From Euryarchaeota archaeon UBA54 (GTDB taxonomy: Archaea; Thermoplasmatota; Poseidoniia; Poseidoniales; Thalassarchaeaceae): DNA of 15,600 nucleotides. This document shows positions 1-7,113 of this stretch, piece after piece; position 1 is the stretch's first letter; every line of letters starts with the position of its first letter. The translations under genes were made by a program, and so were the position numbers. Location of the stretch: contig DAGM01000024.1 in NCBI GenBank assembly GCA_002495735.1, forward strand, positions 1,305-16,904, written 5' to 3'. The notes under the pieces were generated by a model, which was not told where the DNA came from, did not search any database, and saw nothing but the letters and a program-made list of their open reading frames with translations.

Positions 1-308
1 ACAAGCGGCTCGAACATCCGCTTGCCATCGTACCACCACGCGCAAATCATCCCAGGAATCACGTGACCGCCATCCTCGTCTATCGACATCCTTGAGCCTG
101 GCTTCCACCAGTGCCCGCTGACCCGGATAGCAGGAGTCTCCTTGGTCGACCACAGGACCATTAATTGACGCGAACGACCGGGGTTGTCCGGATCTGGCAC
201 GAACATGATTACCCAGTACCACCACCACGACAGACGTGGAATGGGGGACATCACATCGAGTCGCCACAGCAGCGACAGGTCTCCGACGAACTTCTCCATA
301 GAGCGCAT
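1..308 (-). CDS. Trp-rich hypothetical protein, N-terminal part only
   Basis: An open frame begins at ATG 308-306 and stays open to the window edge, giving about 102 residues of a longer protein. I do not recognise the family. The visible part is rich in tryptophan: a WWWYW run near residue 24, then HWWK and AWWYDGK further on, with patches such as PDPDNPG and SIDEDGGH. There is no signal peptide and no clear membrane helix, although the WWWYWVIMFV stretch is short and hydrophobic. A Shine-Dalgarno-like GAGGT overlaps the stop codon of the preceding permease gene about 8 bases upstream, and the gap to that gene is only 10 bases. It is therefore probably the fifth gene of the ABC operon, and its product may work with the transporter. 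The function is unknown. That the gene is real is likely, because the frame is open throughout and the junction is tight. Confidence 0.72.
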   Translation of the reverse strand, partial: MRSMEKFVGDLSLLWRLDVMSPIPRLSWWWYWVIMFVPDPDNPGRSRQLMVLWSTKETPAIRVSGHWWKPGSRMSIDEDGGHVIPGMICAWWYDGKRMFEPL

Positions 309-318
309 TATTTCTACC

Positions 319-1929
319 TCACATAATCTCCCGATTCTTGAAACTGGCCTGACCTATCCCTACCATCGCGACGGTGATTAGTAACAGGACGGTAATGCTC
401 ACCAGAAGGGCCACCACCGGGCTCTGGGTGCCCAGAGTGTGCACCGGGGGCTGCCAGAAGAAGGGGAGTCCGGAGTCGATTCCGAAGGCCGAGGCGATTT
501 GTGTGTACTGCAGAGTATCGGGCCAAGCGATTAGTACGATGGCGTCTATCAGTTGAAGCGCCCAGTGAGAAATCGACAACATCGGCACTGAGGCAGCGGG
601 CAAGGTCATGGTGAACATCCCCATGATGAACTCCCAAATCCCGAGAATAATGCAGAAATAGACTCCGTACTTGGGCGCAATCAGGCCCAGTGTGTTATAC
701 AGCGCCCCATATGCAGCGAGCACTAAGACTGTGGCGAGGCCTATGCCGAGCCACACCGGGAAATCTGAGAGTCTGATTAGACTGTCTCCGGGCCCTATCA
801 GCGAGGTGACCAGAGCCATCAGCAAAACCAGCACGAGGATGTAGGTGCCCGCCAACAGCAGGTACCCAAGCAGCCTGTAGATGATGAACTCGGCACGATG
901 TATAGGCTTCGACAGCAAGTAATGCAAAGTGCCGTTCTCGGTCTCATCTCTGACCAGTCCGAGAGCAAGGAAAAGCGGTATGAAAATACCAAGCATCATG
1001 ACGAAGGCCATCTTGCCAGTGCCAATGATGAATGTCCTGTGGGATGATTCGCCGAGGTACTTGCTCTCCTCGGGGTCCTCGTTGACATTGTAATCCGCAC
1101 GAATCTCGACAATCTCGTCCCCGTCAGCGTCAAGAATCCAAATCACGTCGCAGGGAATACCATTACGGTTATCGTCGTTCATCATCAACAAACAGTCACC
1201 GTCATCGTCCACCTCGATGCCAATCTCGGAGACATCTTTGCCATCCCATAGTATGCCATCTTCGTCTATGTACATCGAGGCCGGCTCCGGCTCGACATAG
1301 GACTCTAGCGTCATGTGGCCCCATTGCATGTAGACATTCTCGGGAACACTCACCGATCCGGATGCCCTGAACTTGCCCGAGACGAAGTAGAGTCCGTCGT
1401 CGTAGGTGCAGGCCTCGCCCCAGTCGGGCCACCAGTCATCGAGCGCATCGCCCTCTGGACAGGGGTTCACCTCGCCCCAGTCGACGAGTCCGGACCATCT
1501 ATTGCCAGTGTAATCAAGATCTACCCACTCGGCATCGAGATAGCCCTGCCCCTCCCAAGTGTGATTTCCGCTGTGAGATCTCGGTTCGTCGTTCCAATCT
1601 ACCTCTCCCGTCATGACGTAGTATCCCGAGCCAGGATACTCCTGTCCGTCCCAGTCACTGGTTCCGTACTTGTTCTCTTGGCCCTGCGGATATCCATCGT
1701 TGTCCCAATCAACCGAGTCTCCGTCATTGTCGACTGGTTCAAAGTCGTCCCTGATGGCATCAACGTAGAATGCCAACAGCAGAGCCATGACGAGGGCGCC
1801 GACGATGAGGACGACCCAAGTGGACATGCGGTGTCTGAGCTGCCTGATTGTTAGTTCGGTAATGGCCCCGGCCTTGCGGTCCAGACGGGTCCAGACGGTC
1901 TCGCTGAGCGCCCTGCCCTTGGCGTCCAT
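319..1929 (-). CDS. ABC-2 type permease with large acidic extracellular domain
   Basis: Membrane subunit of an ABC transporter, 536 residues. A cytoplasmic N-terminus is followed by one helix (about residues 36-58), about 240 non-membrane residues (60-298), and then roughly five helices (about 307-327, 350-378, 391-412, 422-445, 504-526). This layout, with the sequence RDETENGTLHYLLSKPIHR between helices 2 and 3, is typical of ABC-2 exporters of the NatB/ABC2 membrane families. The loop should lie outside the cell. It is unusually large, rich in Asp and Trp, and has calcium-loop-like stretches (DNDGDSVDWDNDG, DEDG, DDDGD, DADGDE) and four cysteines (about 157, 174, 246, 260). I chose ATG 1929: it forms a one-base TGATG overlap with the stop of the ATPase gene, whereas the codon before it is TTG. 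The Shine-Dalgarno is weak (a G-run about 9 bases upstream), which fits translational coupling. The substrate is unknown. Confidence 0.88.
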   Translation of the reverse strand: MDAKGRALSETVWTRLDRKAGAITELTIRQLRHRMSTWVVLIVGALVMALLLAFYVDAIRDDFEPVDNDGDSVDWDNDGYPQGQENKYGTSDWDGQEYPGSGYYVMTGEVDWNDEPRSHSGNHTWEGQGYLDAEWVDLDYTGNRWSGLVDWGEVNPCPEGDALDDWWPDWGEACTYDDGLYFVSGKFRASGSVSVPENVYMQWGHMTLESYVEPEPASMYIDEDGILWDGKDVSEIGIEVDDDGDCLLMMNDDNRNGIPCDVIWILDADGDEIVEIRADYNVNEDPEESKYLGESSHRTFIIGTGKMAFVMMLGIFIPLFLALGLVRDETENGTLHYLLSKPIHRAEFIIYRLLGYLLLAGTYILVLVLLMALVTSLIGPGDSLIRLSDFPVWLGIGLATVLVLAAYGALYNTLGLIAPKYGVYFCIILGIWEFIMGMFTMTLPAASVPMLSISHWALQLIDAIVLIAWPDTLQYTQIASAFGIDSGLPFFWQPPVHTLGTQSPVVALLVSITVLLLITVAMVGIGQASFKNREIM

Positions 1930-2867
1930 CAAGAATCGCCCCCTATCAGGTACTTGAGCAGCGACTCAAGGTTGTCGTCGGGATTCTCGATTGCCGAGAC
2001 ATCGGTCCCGGAATCCACAATAACGCGTGGCAGTATTGCATGGGCGGCCGACAGGTCGTTGGTCTGAATCTCTAGTTTCCCCTCCTCAGGGAAACGGACC
2101 CCATAGACCGGATCTTCGGAGATGAACTCGGAAGCGAGGTGCCGCGGATCGTCACAGGTAAGCAGAATGCGATGAGGGTGCTTGTCGAGAAGGGCTCTGA
2201 TGGCATGCAAGTTACCAAGCGCCAGTAATCTGCCGTTATGGAGTATGACAATCTGCTCAGTGATGCGCTCTATCTCCTCGAGGATGTGGCTCGAGATGAT
2301 GACGGTCTTGCCCTGCGAACCAAGCTCTCTGATTACGCTCATGATGCTTGTCCGGGCTATCGGGTCGCAGCCGTGCAGCGGCTCATCAAGGATGATGAGA
2401 TCGGGATCGTGGACCAGTGCGTGGGCTATCTTCACGCGCTGCCTCATACCCTTGCTGTACTTGCCTAACTCCTTGTTCTGGACATCGGACAGACCTACGA
2501 AATCGAGCACATGCTCGGCTCTCGCCGTAGCCTCCTCTCGTGTCATCCCATGCAGCCTCGCGAGGGTTGTTACGAAGTCAAGAGCGGTCATCCAGTCATA
2601 CATCCTCTCAGACTCGCTGACATATCCGACCCGCCGGTAAGGAGCGGTGTTGGTCCACGGGTCGACACCGAACAGTCTGACACTGCCCTGGCTTGGCTTG
2701 AGTCGCCCCATCAGGAGCTTGAACAGGGTTGATTTACCGGCCCCATTGGGGCCAAGCACGCCGGTGACACCACCATCTATGGCCAATGACACATCGTTGA
2801 TTCCAATGACTTCCCCGTACCACTTCGAGACCTGATCAACGAGAACGGCAGGTGTCTTGTCGCTCAT
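1929..2867 (-). CDS. ABC transporter ATP-binding protein (second of the operon)
   Basis: A cytoplasmic ATPase that powers the adjacent membrane subunit, 312 residues. All nucleotide-binding elements are visible: Walker A GPNGAGKST (39-47), signature YSKGM (137-141), Walker B LIILDEP (157-163) and the H-loop histidine (H194). The Q-loop position reads GYVSESE without a glutamine, as in many NatA-like exporter ATPases. The D-loop region is LHGCDP, not the usual TNGLDP. About 90 C-terminal residues after the ATPase core probably form a regulatory or dimer-contact domain. The ATG at 2867 overlaps the stop of the upstream permease as ATGA and is preceded by a strong GGAGGTGA at seven bases. The stop overlaps the next permease gene by one base. 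It most likely pairs with that permease, but it could form a heterodimer with the first ATPase of the operon. The family is certain; the substrate is not known. Confidence 0.93.
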   Translation of the reverse strand: MSDKTPAVLVDQVSKWYGEVIGINDVSLAIDGGVTGVLGPNGAGKSTLFKLLMGRLKPSQGSVRLFGVDPWTNTAPYRRVGYVSESERMYDWMTALDFVTTLARLHGMTREEATARAEHVLDFVGLSDVQNKELGKYSKGMRQRVKIAHALVHDPDLIILDEPLHGCDPIARTSIMSVIRELGSQGKTVIISSHILEEIERITEQIVILHNGRLLALGNLHAIRALLDKHPHRILLTCDDPRHLASEFISEDPVYGVRFPEEGKLEIQTNDLSAAHAILPRVIVDSGTDVSAIENPDDNLESLLKYLIGGDS

Positions 2868-3880
2868 TCCCTAGTCACCTCCAGAGAGCTGACGCGTGCG
2901 ACCAGAAGGGCTATGCAGGCCGCATTGATTGTGATGATTGATACCAGCGAGAAGGCCAACGGATGATTGTAGTTGGAATCGATGCCTAGCAGCCACTGAC
3001 CTATTTGGGCCAGACAGTCGTAAGGACTGAGGACGTAGAGTATCGAGGTGTCGAACTGGGTTTCGATTAGCATTGCCAGCAGCTTGGTGCCGTAGATTAC
3101 GCTGAGGAAGGCGATTGCAGCGAAGAAGCGGCTCTGGCTGATGCTTGAGAGGGCAAGGCCGATCGAGGTGTAGGTGATGACCACGAGGATTCCAGCAATC
3201 AGCCCGCCAACAAACATCGGCAGAGTGTCGACGAGATAGGCCCAGCCCTCGCCGTTGAACACGATTGCAGAGGTGTAGTAGACGAAGTAGGACAACACGA
3301 TGACGAAGCCCAGCACCACAGCGACGCTGAGATACTTCATCGCAGTGTAGTCAAGCCTTGTCACGGGGCGCGAGAAGTAGATGGCGCTGGTGCCGTTCTT
3401 ACGGTCATCCGAAATCATCCCCCCCACTACCAGAGCAGTCAGTAGAGGCCAACAGCACAAATTACGAGGGAAGTACCCAAGGACCTGCCCCCACAGGTTG
3501 TAACGGTTGATACCCCACATCCTCGAGAAGGTGTCGGCCATGAAACCGTCACCGGAGAGAGAGGCGAGAAACAGCATCAGCACTGGCAGTAAGGAGAACA
3601 GAAGTATGACGAAGATAGTTAGCCTGACCATCGGATGATAGTGCCGGTGCCCTGTGCTTCGGAACAGGCCGTAGACGTGGTGTCTGAAAATCGCGTAGTT
3701 CCTCGCCCATCTAGGACCCAGTTCACCGTCCCACGGCCGGTAGGACTGGTCGAAGATAGCGCCCAGTTCGGCCTCCTTACTAGCGACGGTAGCCTTGGCT
3801 TCGTCGTCGCCATCGCCGGCACCGTAGGCCACCTCCATCCGAGTCTTGCCGCCCCCGATGTCTATGCCATCATCACTCAT
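2864..3880 (-). CDS. ABC-2 type permease (first of the operon)
   Basis: Membrane subunit of an ABC transporter, 338 residues. A soluble N-terminus of about 85 residues contains the motif YRPWDGELGPRW near residues 47-58, a pattern I associate with ABC-2 permeases. It is followed by about six helices (roughly 87-107, 142-157, 184-204, 219-247, 252-272, 309-329). The cytoplasmic loop DDRKNGTSAIYFSRPVTR (about 158-175) matches the conserved loop of this superfamily, where a coupling contact with the ATPase is expected. There is an in-frame ATG at 3889, but an AGGAG directly abuts it and is correctly spaced (nine bases) from ATG 3880, so I place the start there. The gene then overlaps the upstream ATPase gene by 8 bases and the downstream ATPase gene by 4. 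The substrate is unknown. It probably pairs with the ATPase at 3873-4871. Confidence 0.88.
   Translation of the reverse strand: MSDDGIDIGGGKTRMEVAYGAGDGDDEAKATVASKEAELGAIFDQSYRPWDGELGPRWARNYAIFRHHVYGLFRSTGHRHYHPMVRLTIFVILLFSLLPVLMLFLASLSGDGFMADTFSRMWGINRYNLWGQVLGYFPRNLCCWPLLTALVVGGMISDDRKNGTSAIYFSRPVTRLDYTAMKYLSVAVVLGFVIVLSYFVYYTSAIVFNGEGWAYLVDTLPMFVGGLIAGILVVITYTSIGLALSSISQSRFFAAIAFLSVIYGTKLLAMLIETQFDTSILYVLSPYDCLAQIGQWLLGIDSNYNHPLAFSLVSIITINAACIALLVARVSSLEVTRE
2875..2882 (-). promoter_or_regulatory. Strong Shine-Dalgarno for second ABC ATPase
   Basis: GGAGGTGA on the minus strand lies seven bases upstream of ATG 2867, inside the 3' end of the upstream permease gene. It is one of the best ribosome-binding sites in the window. 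It confirms the start and shows that the ATPase can initiate independently despite the ATGA overlap. Confidence 0.75.
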
Positions 3881-4871
3881 CAAGATCATCTCCTGTGTGC
3901 GCTGCTGTCATTAGATCCGAAGTGCTCCTGACTTCGGCACCAAGCCTTTCCATGATGAGCAGGAAGATGTCCTCAAGGTCCGGCTCGTACTCCTGCATCT
4001 GCCTGACTTGCACGTCGGCGGAGACAGCGGCCTCGAGGATATTCCTCGTGGTGTTATCATCGGTTCTATCCACTCGAAGCACCCTGCCGAGGCGTCGCAC
4101 CACGAAACCTCTGGACTCAAGTTCCTGCTGCATCCTACTAGCACCGCCCCACACGGAAATCTCGATTTCGCGCTCAATCTGCCTAGCGAGATCCTCGATT
4201 CGGCGCTGCACCACGATTTTGCCGTTGTGAATCATCACTATCCTGTCGCAGACCTCCTGTACATCGTCCATCACGTGGCTGCTCATCAGAACGGAGCGAT
4301 TACCCTCCGAGACCGTGCGGCGGAGAGTTTGCAGCATGAATTCGCGGGCCCTCTGGTCGAGTCCATTCGTGGGCTCATCGCATATCAGGACGTCGGGGTC
4401 GTGAACCAAGGCGCAGGCCAGTTTGGCGGCCTGCTTCATCCCGGTGCTGTAGGTCTCGATTTTTCTGTATCGCTGGTCCTTCAGGCCAACGTACTCAAGC
4501 ACCTCGTGAGCCCTGCGTGTCGCGTGTGCTGGATTCATTCCCAGTAACTCGCCGGCGTACCTGACCTGGTCAATCGCAGAGAGGTCTGGGTCGAGGGCGT
4601 CGTACTCCGGCATGTAGCCGATTCGGGAGCGAATCTTATCTCCCTCTGTCCTGATGTCGTAACCAAGGACGGTACCATCGCCCGAAGTGGTAGTAATCAG
4701 TCCGAGTAAGCACTTGAACAGAGTCGATTTGCCAGCTCCGTTTGGACCAAGAATGCCGACTGCCCCAGGAGGAATCTCGAGATTGACGTCATCCAGCGCG
4801 AGATGAGGGCCGTACATTTTGCGCAAATTGCGCGCTGTGATGACAGATTTGCCATCCCATTCTTCGCCCAT
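3873..4871 (-). CDS. ABC transporter ATP-binding protein (first of the operon)
   Basis: A cytoplasmic ATPase, 332 residues, and the leading gene of the ABC operon. Walker A GPNGAGKST is at 42-50, signature YSTGM at 141-145, Walker B VLICDEP at 161-167, D-loop TNGLD at 168-172 and the H-loop histidine at 199. The Q-loop position reads IGYMPEYDALD, the usual form in NatA/CcmA-like ABC-2 exporters. The C-terminal extension (about 230-332) is charged and probably soluble. The start at ATG 4871 puts the conserved NLRKMYG strand at the expected distance from the N-terminus. Only a weak GGTG lies about seven bases upstream, and a 7-bp hairpin sits 11 bases before the start. The gene overlaps the following permease gene by 8 bases. 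The two ATPases of this operon differ clearly outside the motifs, so this is not a recent duplication. The transported substrate cannot be read from the sequence. Confidence 0.93.
   Translation of the reverse strand: MGEEWDGKSVITARNLRKMYGPHLALDDVNLEIPPGAVGILGPNGAGKSTLFKCLLGLITTTSGDGTVLGYDIRTEGDKIRSRIGYMPEYDALDPDLSAIDQVRYAGELLGMNPAHATRRAHEVLEYVGLKDQRYRKIETYSTGMKQAAKLACALVHDPDVLICDEPTNGLDQRAREFMLQTLRRTVSEGNRSVLMSSHVMDDVQEVCDRIVMIHNGKIVVQRRIEDLARQIEREIEISVWGGASRMQQELESRGFVVRRLGRVLRVDRTDDNTTRNILEAAVSADVQVRQMQEYEPDLEDIFLLIMERLGAEVRSTSDLMTAAHTGDDLDE
3890..3894 (-). promoter_or_regulatory. Shine-Dalgarno that decides the permease start
   Basis: AGGAG on the minus strand ends directly before ATG 3889 but is nine bases from ATG 3880. 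Only the second spacing is usable, so translation of the permease most likely begins at 3880 with MSDDG. Confidence 0.65.
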
Positions 4872-4882
4872 TTTTCAACACC

Positions 4883-4900
4883 GACTCCCCTAAGGGAGTC
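4883..4900 (-). promoter_or_regulatory. Leader hairpin before ABC operon
   Basis: GACTCCC (4883-4889) and GGGAGTC (4894-4900) form a perfect 7-bp stem with a 4-base loop, ending 11 bases before ATG 4871. There is no T-run after it, so it is not a convincing terminator. It may be a structure in the 5' leader or a protein-binding dyad. Confidence 0.45.
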
Positions 4901-4924
4901 GTACTACGCTAGTAAGTGCGCCAC

Positions 4925-4934
4925 TTGAATTAAT
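4925..4934 (-). promoter_or_regulatory. Possible TATA-like element of the ABC operon
   Basis: The gap between tgtA and the ABC operon (4872-4958) contains ATTAATTCAA on the minus strand, the only clearly AT-rich block there. Transcription from it would begin near 4900, just before or in the leader hairpin. This is inference from composition and spacing only. Confidence 0.3.
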
Positions 4935-4958
4935 CCCCAACGGGGCCGGAGGAGAGGT

Positions 4959-7103
4959 CTAATCGTCTCTCAACGCCCCGTCACGCACCCTGACTGCAAT
5001 TCCCTTCTTGAGATGAGCCATCTCCCGTGCGGTTGCCACAGCAGTGCCATGAGCAATCAGCCCACCGTTTCCGTCGACCACTAGGCAGGGCTGGCCCGGA
5101 GTCAGATGAGGGTCTGCACCGAGCACGTAACCCTGCATCACGTTGCGGCCCCTGCCAACGAATGGAATGGCGTCATCGAGCAGCCAGACACGCGGCACCC
5201 CTGGGTGCTCTGAGCCGTCATCGGCCGGTTCGTCAAAGCGGCCGGGGAGACCGGGATTGAGAGCATTGAGGCGCCGGGCGCCGCCGAGGGCGAGACTGAT
5301 GCCCCCATCGGACAGACGCGGCGAAAGAATGTGCTCATCCTCCAGCAGTACGTTGACCATCCGATCTGTGCGAGAACGGCGGGAGCTCATGCCCTCAGTC
5401 AGACTGCAGCCGTCGCTCGGTGAGACTCCGCACAGTACTGCAAGTTTGTCAACCACTGCGCAGCGGTCGAGCCAATCCCTCACATCGCCGACGCGTTTTC
5501 CTTCGGGCATGGCGCATTGCTCGACGCGAACCAGAGGTAATTCGGCGAGACCTAGTTCGGCTAGTTCTTCGGCAATCTCCTCGTCCTCGTACGAATCCAA
5601 CCAAACATTGTCGGGACAATCAAGATGGCACCAGGGGGAGACATCTTCCAAGGTGAACGGGATGGGGCCGAGAGGAGTCGAGAGCATGATGATGCTCCTA
5701 GGCTCTTCGAGCAGTGCCGAGACCACCGCTCCGAGCGCGGAATCACGCCACGGAGGGGTTGCCCCTTCAATCAGCACAACCCTCTCAGGATCAGAGTCGG
5801 ATCCATCCCACCATGACCCAGGTAATCTCCATCGCATGGAGAGGAGGGCGTGTAGATGTAGGACGTGCGGCCTTGTTCCAATGTCGTCACTGAGCTTCTC
5901 ACCTCCACTCCTCACAGGGTCGGTGGATACTATGAGATCGAGGGCCGAGACGCCGACGGGACCGTCTGGAATTTCCTCTAGTTGCTCCAGCACCCAAGCG
6001 AAGGCATCTCTGAGTTGCGGTGAGGAGTGACTACGCTGTTCTGCGAGCTGCCAAATTGAGCCGTTACGAATCGCCTCGCGGCAACGTGCCAACTCGGCTT
6101 GGGTGACCTCGAGGTTGTGGTGAGCGAGCAGGACCGAGCGTTCCTCGGGATCCATGTCGCGAACCTCTTCGGGAGTAAGGTCGAACAGGGCTGCGGAGTG
6201 AATCGGCCACTCAGTGAGCCCTTTCAGTCTGACAGTGCCATGGGGAGACAAGATTCGGTCGTCGCGAGCGAAGATTGCGTAGGCCGCGCTGTCGAACAAG
6301 TCGGTACCTAGAGCGATGGCCAAGGAGAACAGCATCGGATGACCGCATCCGAACAAGTGCACTGGGCGGTCAGGAGGTGTAGTCGATCTAACAGCGAGCA
6401 GGATCTGGAACAGCTCTCGGTAGCGCTGCTTCTCCATCAGAGGGACGATGCCTCCGATCGGGTGGATGGCGAAACCCCTGAACTCCCCCTCAGCTGAGCC
6501 CATCAGGTCACCGGCCTTAGCCCTCAGGTCTTCATACAGGCCCCCTTGGACTGGCCCGTTTAGAAGCAAGGTATCTCCTGCTGATTCGAGTGACTGCTTG
6601 GCCCTACGAGCTGTTTCATCAACACATGCCTCGAGCTCTTCACGGCTCATGTCAGGGCGACCGAAGACATCGAGCATAGTGCCGATGTCGACGCCGATTT
6701 CACGCTGGAACTCTACTATCTCGGAGACTCCAACCTCGACATCGCCGTAGACGTAGGACTGGAAGGTGCCCGAATCGGTGACTACCACACCAGGGAAGTC
6801 GAGCATCGAGTGTATGCCCTCGTCCAGCGCCCTCTCTTTCAGGTCGTCGTGCTTCCAGATAACGTACGAATTGGTAATCAGAGCGTCGATGCCATACCTC
6901 TCCCACATCTCACGCGGCTCGATAGTGCGGAGGTTAGGATTGACGACGGGGAGCAGGGTGGGTGTGTTCATCGGACCGTGTGCTGTGTGCAGCCGCCCTA
7001 TCCTAGCAGCACCGTCCCGGGTGATTACTTCGAACAGGCCGAGGTCCTGATCTCGACATGGTTCGGGGTCGCTTCGCTTAGACACGGAACCAGTGCGAAG
7101 CAC
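4959..7103 (-). CDS. tgtA: Archaeosine tRNA-guanine transglycosylase (TgtA) with PUA domain, zinc cysteines missing
   Basis: TgtA exchanges guanine-15 of archaeal tRNA for preQ0, the first tRNA-level step of archaeosine synthesis. The protein has 714 residues. Residues about 22-345 are the TGT barrel, with DSGTFQ (D110, general acid/base position), NGPVQGG (182-188), PIGG (215-218), HLFGCGHP (249-256) and LFDSAAY (D271, nucleophile position). Residues about 470-500 (TPLGPIPFTLEDVSPW) resemble the domain shared by TgtA and ArcS. About 636-710 is a C-terminal PUA domain (FVGRGRNV, then GIAVRVRDG). Where the family carries a C-x-C-x-x-C zinc motif, this protein reads PIHSAALF (300-307); only the later histidine (H329, in AHHNL) remains. 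ArcS's PCxxKPY is absent, so it is not ArcS. The start at GTG 7103 is the first possible one in frame; GTG 7085 is an alternative. About 20 N-terminal residues precede the family's usual beginning. It lies 9 bases after the aconitase X gene and is probably co-transcribed with it. Confidence 0.88.
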   Translation of the reverse strand: MLRTGSVSKRSDPEPCRDQDLGLFEVITRDGAARIGRLHTAHGPMNTPTLLPVVNPNLRTIEPREMWERYGIDALITNSYVIWKHDDLKERALDEGIHSMLDFPGVVVTDSGTFQSYVYGDVEVGVSEIVEFQREIGVDIGTMLDVFGRPDMSREELEACVDETARRAKQSLESAGDTLLLNGPVQGGLYEDLRAKAGDLMGSAEGEFRGFAIHPIGGIVPLMEKQRYRELFQILLAVRSTTPPDRPVHLFGCGHPMLFSLAIALGTDLFDSAAYAIFARDDRILSPHGTVRLKGLTEWPIHSAALFDLTPEEVRDMDPEERSVLLAHHNLEVTQAELARCREAIRNGSIWQLAEQRSHSSPQLRDAFAWVLEQLEEIPDGPVGVSALDLIVSTDPVRSGGEKLSDDIGTRPHVLHLHALLSMRWRLPGSWWDGSDSDPERVVLIEGATPPWRDSALGAVVSALLEEPRSIIMLSTPLGPIPFTLEDVSPWCHLDCPDNVWLDSYEDEEIAEELAELGLAELPLVRVEQCAMPEGKRVGDVRDWLDRCAVVDKLAVLCGVSPSDGCSLTEGMSSRRSRTDRMVNVLLEDEHILSPRLSDGGISLALGGARRLNALNPGLPGRFDEPADDGSEHPGVPRVWLLDDAIPFVGRGRNVMQGYVLGADPHLTPGQPCLVVDGNGGLIAHGTAVATAREMAHLKKGIAVRVRDGALRDD

Positions 7104-7113
7104 TGGGAGTCAT
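7078..7113 (-). other. Eleven-codon ORF at the aconitase X-tgtA junction
   Basis: ATG 7113-7111 forms a TGATG overlap with the aconitase X stop codon and has AGGAG (7125-7121) seven bases upstream, the ideal arrangement for coupled initiation. The frame encodes only MTPSASHWFRV and stops at 7080-7078, overlapping the beginning of tgtA in another frame. It could be a leader peptide that controls tgtA, or the remains of the true tgtA start separated by an indel. Either view is inference. Confidence 0.4.
7090..7106 (-). promoter_or_regulatory. Hairpin covering the tgtA start codon
   Basis: CCAGTGC (7090-7096) and GCACTGG (7100-7106) form a perfect 7-bp stem with a 3-base loop. The GTG start at 7103-7101 lies inside it. 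In mRNA read through from the aconitase X gene it would tend to hide that start, so it may control translation. There is no T-run to suggest termination. Confidence 0.5.

Noticed and set aside
1930..1932. TTG start at 1932 for the second permease
   Set aside because: The adjacent ATG at 1929 makes the usual TGATG overlap.
3881..3889. Upstream ATG at 3889 for the first permease
   Set aside because: The Shine-Dalgarno directly touches it; the ATG at 3880 has the correct nine-base spacing.
1929..4871. Naming the ABC genes natA/natB or as a bacteriocin exporter
   Set aside because: The motifs identify only the ABC-2 exporter class; nothing in the sequence shows the substrate.
4935..4945. CCCC-AAC-GGGG as a tgtA terminator
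   Set aside because: The stem is only four base pairs and no T-run follows it on the minus strand.
5143..6030. Long plus-strand frame (295 codons) opposite tgtA
   Set aside because: Its Ser/Arg-rich, low-complexity translation is typical of antisense shadow frames, and tgtA is well supported on the other strand.
4959..7103. Reading the TGT-like protein as ArcS (archaeosine synthase)
   Set aside because: PCxxKPY is absent and both catalytic aspartates of the transglycosylase are present, so TgtA fits better despite the lost zinc cysteines.
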